Assembly (NCBI GenBank): GCA_949358305.1
Contig: OX442322.1
Location: 6,324,001-6,388,000, forward strand
Direction: 5' to 3'
From: Strigamia acuminata
Lineage: Eukaryota > Arthropoda > Chilopoda > Geophilomorpha > Linotaeniidae
DNA length: 64,000 nt
A model generated the notes under the pieces. That model did not search any database. It worked only from the letters and a program-made list of their open reading frames with translations, and had not been told where the DNA came from. The position numbers and the translations under genes were made by a program. Positions 32,843-42,156 of the stretch are shown here, piece by piece (the stretch's first letter is position 1; every line of letters starts with the position of its first letter).

Positions 32843-33432
32843 TGTTACGTGGATTCCTTGTCTTTTATGGATTTCCACGTGACATTTGTTTATGAAATTT
32901 TAGAGTGAGGAAGAGGAAAATGAGTGGAGTCAGTTTAATGGTTTAAATTCAAACTTCAGTCTCTTTATTAACTGGACAGACAAAGTCTGTTCAATTCCTT
33001 TTAAATTATACAACCTCTTACACATTTACTCATGACACTAATTAGCATTTTGGTTATCATTGGATTGACTTGACAATTTACATAGGAAACAACAAATTAA
33101 CACTTTGCAATGTTTATCAAATTCAAATTGAAACCCAGCAACCTTCAGCCGTTCCCTTTAATGGGCGACAGTTACTGAGTTATAAGAGTGTGTGTTGTCA
33201 TGACCTGAAACAAAAGAGAGAATGAGAAGAGCTCTGTCGAGAATGGGCGGCAGTTTTATAGGAAATCTCCTATCACCCCCGTAGTCGAATTGATCGGTCC
33301 TATCACATGGCGGTGACGTTTTTCCGAACGCCAGCGCCATCCGTGGCCGAAATTTAGCAACATTAATCGAATCTTATTCCTAATTACGCGTTACGGATCG
33401 CCTGTCATTCTGGGCGGTCCGTACGCGTGACA
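32843..33432 (-). repeat. 3' LTR of gypsy F (590 bp)
   Basis: TGTTACGTGGATTCC...GCGTGACA on the plus strand, same family as 467-1040. It sits in the Gag codons of E. Confidence 0.85.
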
Positions 33433-33445
33433 ACTCCTTTTTTTG
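33433..33445 (-). other. Polypurine tract of F
   Basis: The minus strand reads CAAAAAAAGGAGT next to the LTR, which fixes this LTR as the 3' one. Confidence 0.75.
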
Positions 33446-34888
33446 CTGTGTTTTGGACCCCAAAATACAAATTTCGGTCCAGACAGATCTCTTTTACAAT
33501 CGGACATTCTTAAGGAATGTTCGGTTTTACTTTTGTCTCTATAAACCATTGCTCAGTGTTTTACAATTTTCAATTCAATTTCAAGAACATTGTAATTAAA
33601 CTCACTCCCTTTTAGTTTAATGTTTGGGGAGAGAAAAAAAAGAAAATTATTACTCTCAATGAATACAATTTCAAAATCAAAACAAACTATTTTCATTTAT
33701 CTGTTACATTAATGCAATCTTAATAATATTTCAGTTTCATATTTGATGAACACAAAAGAAAACGTCTCCAATAATAAATGAAAATTATACAAAATAATAA
33801 TAATAATAATCAAAAGAAAATCATTCCAAAACCAAAACTACAAAATTTACAATCAAATTTTCTCAAAAGGTTCAAACTTTCCTTGGTTAATCTCGTAGAT
33901 AATTTGCGCTCGGAGATCCACGCCGTCTGCCAACTTCATTAAATCTTGATTCTCTAAGTAGCGGCGGGCGAAATACAATATCATTGGGAAAAATGAACAA
34001 AATGAAATAAAACAAAAATGAAATTAGACATTTTCAAAATTATAATATGCATTATTACTAAAATCAATTAACAAAATTATCCATGACCATTTCCCAATAT
34101 AAACTTTCAAAAACACACAAAAAAAAACAAGTTACAACTCTTTCCTTTTCTTCTCTAAAGTTAATAACATTTCAAAATTTCTTAAAATTTTTTCTCTTAT
34201 CATTTTCCTAAATTTTCCGTAAAAACATATAACAATATCAAACATCAACTTATTTCCATTATTTACAATAATCAATTCTTAACAATACCTAATCAAAACT
34301 ATATCGTGAAATATTTACATTAAATTTGTCAAAATTCTTCATTTATTAAATTTTCAAATGAAATTCGCGATAGATTCCTTTCGCTTCCTTGGTCATTCGT
34401 GCTATCACAATTCATTTTTAATTCAAACTGTGACTTTATTAATTCCAACTTTTAATTATTTCAAAACTCAATCCAATTTAATAAGCCTAATAAGATTCAG
34501 TGCAGCTGATGAAGGTCGTGATGGGTCCTTTCACGTCCCCTGTCATTTGCACCACCATTTATTTAATTTCTTTTAATTTCTTTAAACTACTCCATTTCAT
34601 AACAATATTTCATTCAATTTAACCTCTAATTATCACAATTTAATATAAATTTTTCCTTTTTATTCAAGTTTTAACACGAATGAACCAACATGGCGATTGG
34701 TTTCATTTGACGAAATTCGTTCACAAAGACGCTAAGAATTCACAAAATTCATCTCTAAAAATCACACAAAATTATTCAACACTTTCTCACAAACCTTTGG
34801 AAACACACTATCAAACAAAATAATAGCAATATCAATCAGAATTTTGTCTCGGGTCACGCTTATAACACGCGTTCACCTTGATCAAAAA
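33446..34888 (-). other. AT-rich 3' non-coding region of F
   Basis: About 1.4 kb of low-complexity AT-rich DNA between the end of pol and the polypurine tract. No env-like or other gene is visible on either strand. Confidence 0.6.
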
Positions 34889-35097
34889 TCAATAGCAATG
34901 GCGATAATCTTTCCTCTTTTGCGGTCTGAGTTTGCGCGACCGGAAATCGTTCGTTTGTGTGTTTGCGCCATCTCGTGGCGGATTTTTGAGTTGATTTTCG
35001 TTTGTTTTTATCGTAGGCTGTGATTCAAATAGCGATTTCAATGAGATTTGTTCTGTGTCATCTATATAACGTTCTTTTGGCTTAATTTTGGTTGTTT
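34889..35097 (-). CDS. Gypsy F Pol, C-terminal end (after the G insertion)
   Basis: When the G element and one GTTT copy are ignored, the frame from 48615 continues here for about 68 codons to a TGA at 34889. The end is basic (KLRPQKRKDY), like the tail of many gypsy polyproteins. This continuity supports the mapping of F across G. Confidence 0.75.
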
Positions 35098-36096
35098 TGT
35101 CGCGCTCAAGTCTGTCTGTCGCTAACTCGTGGTATGAGTCACTCTCTAATCTCGCAATACCGCTTTACTCAAGCGGTTACCCAAATAATGTGAAACGGCA
35201 AACAATGTAAAATGGTAAATATAATAAATGTATTTATTATATGGGAATTTACAGTAAAAAGGGATAAAATATGTAAAGGAATAAAGGTAAAAGGTAAGGT
35301 ATGTGAAGTTGGCGGGAAACTGGTCGAGGTCGTCCTTTGTTGGCGCTCTGGATCCAAGATGGCGTCCGCGTGGCAACGTGGTGTCGTCTTGGGCCGGCGC
35401 GGCACTGAATGGCGTCCTCGTCTCACGTTTCTCGTTCGGTCCTTCGGGCTCACGCTGGTCGGGCGCGAGTGAATGCCTAGTTAAAGGGCTTACTTCTGGT
35501 CTGTTGTCTAGGTTTAGGGTTTTGTTTAGGTGTCCGGCGATCACACAGCGGCGGACGCTTGGTGGTTCCCGGCGATACACACAGCGGCGGGAACGCTCGT
35601 CGTGGTTACTGCAATTTAGGCTTGTGCGACCGTTTGTCTGCACAACTTGCTAAATTGGAGTAGGTTTACTATTTCTAGCTGGCTTGCTAAAATAGTGTGG
35701 TAATCTTGTTTCGCAGGTTACTCTGCGGAGGTTAACACAAATCAATCGTACTCACGTTGGAAGTCCCTTGTCCTAGGTCACTCCTGAAGTCTTTGTACTT
35801 AGGCTTGATCGTTTTAGGACGTTTGGCTTTTACGTGTATCTTGGTTGATTTTTGTGTTGGTTCTGCCCGCTCAGTGCAAGGCGAATTCCTTTGCACAAAG
35901 CGGGGGGTGACAGGTGACTAAAGCCACCCAATAGTGAAGAAGACGAATCTCCCCCACTCCCCCAGGGCAGACGCCCGTCCATTGACTGGATGTCAATGCT
36001 CTGAGGGAAGGGAGGCGCGCGTGCGACTCCCCTTCTTTACCCGTATGTAGGCCACGAGAGAAACTCTTCGTGCCCCACCCCAGTCGGGTCACCACA
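35098..36096 (-). repeat. 3' LTR of gypsy G (999 bp)
   Basis: TGTCGCGCTCAAG...GGTCACCACA on the plus strand. At least four substitutions from 47612-48610 were seen (for example near 35253, 35270, 35647 and 35875). Confidence 0.97.
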
Positions 36097-36111
36097 CGTC
36101 CCCCTCCCAGC
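36097..36111 (-). other. Polypurine tract of G
   Basis: The minus strand reads TGGGAGGGGGACG next to the LTR. Confidence 0.8.
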
Positions 36112-36135
36112 TCTGACCGCTGGTGTCCGGAGCGA

Positions 36136-39100
36136 TCAATCCTTCTTGCTGGGACCCGACGCTGGATCCATCGCCTGGGCGAAACTCACTCCAGGGACGG
36201 GCGGCTCAGCGCCGGGCGGCACAACGCCGGGCGGCAAAACCAGATCTCCAACCAAGGCTGAAGACTGGTCGCGGGGGTCCTCGTGCTCGGAAATAAAGCA
36301 CAATTCGTGGCCGCCGGCTGGCTCGTACGGGGCACGTCTCCTCTCATGCAGCCACACCCGCGGAATGAACGCCGAAAACCCGGAATTGGTGTGCCGGATC
36401 GCGTTCGCCTCCGCGGCCGTTCGAGGCGCACGGTGGGCCCTCAGCAAACGCTGATGGAGGATCAAATCGGTGGTCTGGCGCACCTGGTTGTGCAACCAAA
36501 CGAATACCGATTTCCCCTTGTCTCTCTGCGCGAGGATGAATTTGCGCGTCGCCGTCGTCATCGACAGCTGAGAGAACTCGTCACATAACTTTTCGTAATA
36601 GTTCGTCTGAAGCTTCGCCGCTTTCGCTGGCTTGGCGCTCTTCGGAACTACCGCCTGCTTGATCGTCTCTTCCCGCGCTTCTTGGGCTGCGGGAGGCGTC
36701 AGGCTCTGGCGAGCGGCGGACATCGTTGGTGGCGTCCGGCACAGCAGGCGTCTCGGCTTACCCGCCGCATTTGATAGGACGGGTGTCTGTGGTGCCGCCG
36801 CTGGTGGCATCGGTGGCGGCGGCGGAGGTGGAGTTGGGGCTCCACGTGAAGCAGTCGAAGAGGCGGCGTCGCTCTCCATCGGCTCTTCACTCGTGACCAT
36901 CATTGCGTGTGACTGCGCTGACGGTGTTGGCTCCCACGTGGCAACGGCGTGGCGGAAGGCCATGCTCCGCAACTTATACCCCTCCCATTCGGGGTTTACC
37001 ACGTCCCGGGTCAGCTCGAAGCGAGTCATCGCCGGGTTGGGGAGAATGGCGCTCCATTTTCCAACGAGTGCGCGAGGTATCTGCACACCCTCTCTGTCTA
37101 CTACGGACCAACAGGCCATCGCCTGTCGTCCGACCCCGAAGAGCGAGGGGGTCAATAGCTGGACCATGATTTTTGTCAAAGCCAGCTGTAGACTGCGCCG
37201 ATTTACAGGGTTGCTGCGATCAGGATCTGCAGCGAACGCACGCGAGTGGTGTCGCATCATCGAGATCCCCCACTCGATAAAATGACGCTGCGTGACGTCG
37301 GCGCCCTGCAAAGCAGCGGCAGCGGCTCTCGGGTCCTCCATCACAAACGAGAAGGCTAAGAGCTCTTCAATCGATGGATTGGCTGCTTCTCGCGCTAGCC
37401 TCGCGTTTTCATCACGCTGTTCATACCACATCGCTGTGCGGTCGTGTCTCGCCGAGCTCGGGTAATATTCTCCGAATCGGGCGTTATGGCATTCCCGCGC
37501 AATGCTCTGGTGAACGGGCAACATCACAGAGTCGTCGACGGCCAAGTTCGGCGTAGTGCTCGAACCCGGCATCGGCGGCGGCGGCGGAGGCTGCGTCGGC
37601 GGCGGCAGCGTCAATGACTGCTGTGCCGGCAACGGTTGCGACGTCGATGACTGCGTCGGCAACAGCAACGTCAAAGACTGTTGTGCTGGCGGTGGCAGCG
37701 TCGCTTGCACTCCAGTCGGCGTGACTTGGAGTGCCGGGAGCTGGCTTACAGAACTCGTCGGTGGAACGACGGCCGTGGGTCGCGAATTCACATACTCGCT
37801 CAACCACCGTGCCACTTCGTGTGGAACCACGGTACCATCCTCGACGACGCCCATCTTGCGGGCGAATTGCATCGCGGGGTCGAAACGCGACAATTTCTTG
37901 CGTTTCATCTGAGTGATGATCTCGCGAAGGTCCCGCGTGTCTGGCGCTAGGACGCGACGCTCCCCGGAAGATCTGCCACTCGACTTTGATCGGGCTTCTC
38001 TTGCTTCCTTCGCTTCTATTGCTTTGAGAGCGTGTTCGGGAAGGGGAATTCCCCGCGCTTCGCAGCGAGCGAAATACCGCTCTTTGCGGTCTCGTTTCCG
38101 CTGCTCACGATGAGTCAGCGGATGTCTGCCGACACGGGGGCGAGAGACTCGCTCTTCGTCACCCGAAATCCAGACTTCTCGAGTCTCTTTACCGTCTTTC
38201 ATCTGACGGTTGACAAACACCCTTGGTCTGGTGTAATTCGCGGAGTCGCGCGGTGGCTGCGCTGACGTTCCGGCTCCATCGTTGACGGCCGAGTGCTGTT
38301 CGACGCACTGTTTCTTCGACTGTCCCGGGGAGCGCGATTCGCTGTCCCCGGTTCCCTTGGAGCGCTTGCGCTTCCGTGGGAAATTATATTTGGGACCGAG
38401 AATTCCCAAATAATGCAATTGCCACATTTCCGCTTGTGACGTGAGAATCCCCATTCTCGGTTGCCACTGTGGCGTAACTTCTCCCTGCCGAATCTGCTCG
38501 CACCACAGATGTATATCGGCGGTGCTCATTCCGTCGTCTTGCAGGACACGCTCTGCAACCGCCGGCGCAGTGTCGATTAGCTGCTGGCGGTAATGTTGAT
38601 ACACTTCTTCGCGGGCCTCCTTGGTCTCGGCCGCTTGCCACGCGAACAATACATGCTCCTCCACTGGCCTGCCGGAGTATTGGCTCGACAGGGCCGGGTG
38701 GAAGATCGGAGACTTCGGGTCATCGCTGCGAGCGAGCTCTGCAGCAACGACGTCTCGCACCGACTCCGGGAACGCGTCCAGGAGTGTACAGTCGTTAACC
38801 CAACGCTTGGCGAGGGCGCGCGAAAATAATACGCGCAGGCGGTATGGCTTTGCATCTTCGCCAAAGCAGCGGCGCAGAAAATCGGGCAGTACGCCTCGAT
38901 AAATGCCCGCTCGCACTATGCATGCGGGGCTGAGCGCTCCCCACGTGTCTCGGAGCTCCATCTGCAATGATGGAAACAAAATAATTAATAAAATCGCCAA
39001 TAACACGGAGATAAATAGGGGGTGGGCTCGAGGAACGTCGCTGAAACGTGCGGCCGTTCGTCGAGTCCTATTCCTGTTCATTGATTCGTCCTTGTCAGGA

Positions 39101-39165
39101 AGAAAAGAGTCTTCTTGGCACATCTGGCTCACGTCCAACGATAACCACGAGACGGAATCAGGCAT
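36136..39165 (-). CDS. Gypsy G post-pol ORF, 1009 aa, function unknown
   Basis: It occupies the env position, between integrase and the 3' LTR. ATG at 39165. A hydrophobic, membrane-like segment is at about residues 50-70 (PLFISVLLAILLIILF). A largely basic region follows (KRDRKERYFARC), then Gln/Pro-rich low-complexity stretches with PPPPPP runs, a helical, Ala/Arg-rich middle (about 590-760), and a C-terminal Pro-rich tail. I see no Cys-rich ectodomain, no furin-type site and no C-terminal anchor, so it does not look like a usual envelope glycoprotein. The open frame over 3 kb in an element with near-identical LTRs argues for a functional protein. It could be a structural or membrane-associated accessory protein; not recognised. 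Confidence 0.75.
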   Translation of the reverse strand: MPDSVSWLSLDVSQMCQEDSFLPDKDESMNRNRTRRTAARFSDVPRAHPLFISVLLAILLIILFPSLQMELRDTWGALSPACIVRAGIYRGVLPDFLRRCFGEDAKPYRLRVLFSRALAKRWVNDCTLLDAFPESVRDVVAAELARSDDPKSPIFHPALSSQYSGRPVEEHVLFAWQAAETKEAREEVYQHYRQQLIDTAPAVAERVLQDDGMSTADIHLWCEQIRQGEVTPQWQPRMGILTSQAEMWQLHYLGILGPKYNFPRKRKRSKGTGDSESRSPGQSKKQCVEQHSAVNDGAGTSAQPPRDSANYTRPRVFVNRQMKDGKETREVWISGDEERVSRPRVGRHPLTHREQRKRDRKERYFARCEARGIPLPEHALKAIEAKEAREARSKSSGRSSGERRVLAPDTRDLREIITQMKRKKLSRFDPAMQFARKMGVVEDGTVVPHEVARWLSEYVNSRPTAVVPPTSSVSQLPALQVTPTGVQATLPPPAQQSLTLLLPTQSSTSQPLPAQQSLTLPPPTQPPPPPPMPGSSTTPNLAVDDSVMLPVHQSIARECHNARFGEYYPSSARHDRTAMWYEQRDENARLAREAANPSIEELLAFSFVMEDPRAAAAALQGADVTQRHFIEWGISMMRHHSRAFAADPDRSNPVNRRSLQLALTKIMVQLLTPSLFGVGRQAMACWSVVDREGVQIPRALVGKWSAILPNPAMTRFELTRDVVNPEWEGYKLRSMAFRHAVATWEPTPSAQSHAMMVTSEEPMESDAASSTASRGAPTPPPPPPPMPPAAAPQTPVLSNAAGKPRRLLCRTPPTMSAARQSLTPPAAQEAREETIKQAVVPKSAKPAKAAKLQTNYYEKLCDEFSQLSMTTATRKFILAQRDKGKSVFVWLHNQVRQTTDLILHQRLLRAHRAPRTAAEANAIRHTNSGFSAFIPRVWLHERRRAPYEPAGGHELCFISEHEDPRDQSSALVGDLVLPPGVVPPGAEPPVPGVSFAQAMDPASGPSKKD

Positions 39166-39693
39166 CTTAATCCGGAAATTCTCTTCGGATTATTTAATAT
39201 TTAAAATTAAAGTGTAATAAATTAAATAAACTCGCAAAATCGTTCTTGAAAATTCCCAATGACAATTTTAGAACATGTAAAATAAATGTTTCTGTCATAA
39301 ATAAATTTATCTAATAATAACTCCAAAATTCGGAGTTAAAGTCGAGTTAAAAACGAATCTAAAATAAATTAGTGTCATCGGAAAAATTCGCGAATAAAAT
39401 AACGAATAAAAATGGAAAACAACGTTCCATAAATTATTCCAATATCTACTCAATAAATTAGTCCCATTCCTGGGAATATAAAAAGAAAGCTTGTTTCCTT
39501 TGTCTCGTTCGTGTCAATTGTCGTGAGTCATTTTCAAGGAGCGAGGCGACATTAAGTCTGCCATCGCGTCCTTGAAAACAAACAATAGGAAAAAATACAA
39601 TCGCTCTCGCGATCGTGGATATTAGTATAATAATTATACACTATTTCGAACGCAGAGCGTTCATGTCAAGTATTAGTCAAATGTATCTTTAAT

Positions 39694-39831
39694 TCAACCG
39701 CACGGAGCTAAATCTCGTGCGTCGATGTCGACTACTACCTGATCGGGTGGAACTACGTTAACGTCCTGGTCCCAATTCTCGTCATGATGCTCGATTTCAA
39801 GCATTTCCTCGTCCCCTCCTTCCTCAGCCAT
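39694..39831 (-). CDS. Short acidic ORF of gypsy G, 45 aa
   Basis: ATG at 39831, TGA at 39694-39696. Composition is strongly acidic (about 14 Asp/Glu), starting MAEEGGDEEMLEIE. It lies alone between integrase and the 1009-aa ORF. It could be a leader exon for the downstream ORF, a small accessory protein, or chance. No family recognised. Confidence 0.35.
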   Translation of the reverse strand: MAEEGGDEEMLEIEHHDENWDQDVNVVPPDQVVVDIDARDLAPCG

Positions 39832-40309
39832 CGTGAGGATTGCGCGTTCAGTCAGACCACGATAAAAAACTTAAAACTCCTCGTAAAATGGATCAAAAAC
39901 TCGGTTAAAAACAAACTCGATGTGTATCACGTGCGGACGACGATCAGCTGATTTAGCGGAAGTCCGGGTGAAAACGAGGCAATCGTGGTGGGTTCTGGGT
40001 AATTTTACTCCAGAACCAGGTGTTTATGACTTGTGCGCAATAGCCCGCGCGCATGTTACGCTACGGGGCTCCTTTGTTTCTACGCCCGTGCGCGATCGCT
40101 GCTACGGGGTCTTTTGCACGCGGTATCCGACCCGTGCCGATAATTTTGCTACGGGTCCCGCGTTTCCACGCCATCTTGTGACGTGAATTCGACCGATATC
40201 CGCTTTGTTGGACTTAGCGAAATTTTCAGAGTCTCAGATTTTGATGGCTAGCGCTGTCGATCGGTCATTTTTTTTGTTTTTCAGCGTCGCCATCGACTCG
40301 TAACGTTTT

Positions 40310-42151
40310 CTACTCCTTTCCTACGACCTTTCCGTCTTTTATAAACGGATTACTTCCACGGGGCCGCAGGTGATGAGTCGAGACAGGTACGACGTTTTTT
40401 GTTGTTTTTTGTGTCTGTACCTCCTCATTATTGTTTTCTTTTTTATCCGTGTTTTTTGTGTTTGTTTCAGGAGTTTTTCCTGTTTCCCCCCCGACCAAAA
40501 TTGGATCCGGAACGGATTCAACTATCTCGTTTACCGGAGGTGAAGGGGCGTCGAAATACTCCTCGTTGTCACTTGGCGGTGCTTTTTCCGACTCGCCAGC
40601 GAACATATCGACGATTTGGCCGTCAGTTTTAGACTTGACTTGGCCCTTGGCCCACATTTCTTGCGGGAATTCCGGAATGTACGGAGTTAACTCTCGTACC
40701 TGGATCGACTTATGCTCGGTATTGTCCTCGAGCTTACGTAATTTATACGCGTTACCGCCATGCTTGCCGATGATCACATACGGACCATCTCTCTTGTCGG
40801 CCAAGCTGGCGGTGATTCCTCTCGCTGCATTTGAGAGGGTGTGTGCATCTTTCCACACCAAATCATTGATCTCGAAATTCACGAATTTTCCACCGCTTTT
40901 ATCTTGTAAAATGCGGTCGCGCATGTTAAAAATGTGCGCCATCATATGCTTGTATGTGCTCGAAATTGTTTGCTCCAATTTATACACGTACTCATGTGGT
41001 TTCTCAGGGTCCACCACATTTACTGACTCTGCCACTCGTGGGTCCCAAGGCACTCGTAGCTCCCGGGCGAAGTTGAGGTAGGCCGGAGCAAAATCTCTCG
41101 TCCTCGAGACTGTTGTTCGTATGCTGAACGCGATCTCTCTCAAGTATTCATCCCACCTATTGTGGATGTCAGTGAATATACTTAATGCATATTTGATATC
41201 CCTGTTGAGTCGCTCAACGGGATTTGTTCTAGGATTGTAGGTCGAAGTATGTGACGCCACAATCCCGAATTTTTTACAAAACTTACCCCAAATTTTCGAG
41301 ATAAATTGGGGTCCGTTATCGGATATTATTTTACGTGGAAATCCGTAACGTAACGCCACGTCGTAGATACATTCAACGATTTTTTCTGCTGAAGGTCTAG
41401 CGACGGCGTACAACTCGGGCCAACGAGTTGCTACATCCATTATAACGATAATGTACGCATTTTTATTTCCCGTAACGGGTTTTGGGCCCATCACATCGAC
41501 ACTTAAACAATCAAAAGGCGCGTAAGGCCCTAAGAAAATAGTTTCGAATGGTGATTTACTCCTCGGCTTGCACGCTTGACATCGCTGGCATTGGTGGACA
41601 AAAAGAGCAATATCTTTTTTCATCCCTGTCCAGTGAAAAAGCTGTGTAGCACGATAGAGTGTTCTGCTTACTCCCGCATGGCTCGCAAGCGGGTGCCCGT
41701 GTAATAACCACAGTATGCGACCGATTAAGGAAGCAGGTATTACTACCTTTACTGCGGTGTCTGATTCACTCAAGTCATCTTGGTGATTTGGGTGATGCTT
41801 CACCAAAAGGCCGTCATCCAATAGGTAATCTATGGATTCGTGCGCATAACGGCGCTTCTGCCTTCTGGTCAGATTGGGCGGATATTTTCCTGTCAGTACG
41901 AATCTAGCTCTGTCCTGACATTTTTTGTCTAATTTTTGTTGCACAATTATTTCCTCCCTTGTCGGGGGATTGCTTCGCATTTGCTTGCCGACACGAGCGT
42001 GGAAGGCGCTTAGAAGCGGGTCATTTATTCTCCGCTCTAGCTTAAATTCCTTCTTTGCATTTGGGTAATTGTCAGCAGCTGGTTGGTATAACCGCGTCCA
42101 GAATCCACAGAATTTTACATCTGCTGGAGACGCGGTAGGAATTTTATTCAT
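40310..42151 (-). CDS. Gypsy G integrase, 613 aa
   Basis: It integrates the cDNA into the host chromosome. H2C2 zinc motif: HGHPLASHAGV...CQRCQAC. Catalytic D-D-E: LSVDVMGPK, IISDNGPQF and PRTNPVERLNR, all present. A GPY/F-type module (DGPYVIIGKHGGNAYKL) follows, then an acidic, low-complexity tail; no chromodomain seen. The frame is -1 relative to the RT ORF, whose TAA stops 5 nt before this ATG. Expression by reinitiation, a shift, or a 1-nt mutation are all possible. Confidence 0.92.
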   Translation of the reverse strand: MNKIPTASPADVKFCGFWTRLYQPAADNYPNAKKEFKLERRINDPLLSAFHARVGKQMRSNPPTREEIIVQQKLDKKCQDRARFVLTGKYPPNLTRRQKRRYAHESIDYLLDDGLLVKHHPNHQDDLSESDTAVKVVIPASLIGRILWLLHGHPLASHAGVSRTLYRATQLFHWTGMKKDIALFVHQCQRCQACKPRSKSPFETIFLGPYAPFDCLSVDVMGPKPVTGNKNAYIIVIMDVATRWPELYAVARPSAEKIVECIYDVALRYGFPRKIISDNGPQFISKIWGKFCKKFGIVASHTSTYNPRTNPVERLNRDIKYALSIFTDIHNRWDEYLREIAFSIRTTVSRTRDFAPAYLNFARELRVPWDPRVAESVNVVDPEKPHEYVYKLEQTISSTYKHMMAHIFNMRDRILQDKSGGKFVNFEINDLVWKDAHTLSNAARGITASLADKRDGPYVIIGKHGGNAYKLRKLEDNTEHKSIQVRELTPYIPEFPQEMWAKGQVKSKTDGQIVDMFAGESEKAPPSDNEEYFDAPSPPVNEIVESVPDPILVGGETGKTPETNTKNTDKKENNNEEVQTQKTTKNVVPVSTHHLRPRGSNPFIKDGKVVGKE

Positions 42152-42156
42152 TTTCC

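Noticed and set aside
36632-37912. Long plus-strand ORFs, Gly- and Val-rich
   Set aside because: They are antisense shadows of the GC-rich 1009-aa ORF of element G.
36136-39165. Retroviral envelope gene call
   Set aside because: Position fits, but no signal peptide plus ectodomain plus C-terminal anchor pattern, no cleavage site, and no conserved Cys spacing were seen.
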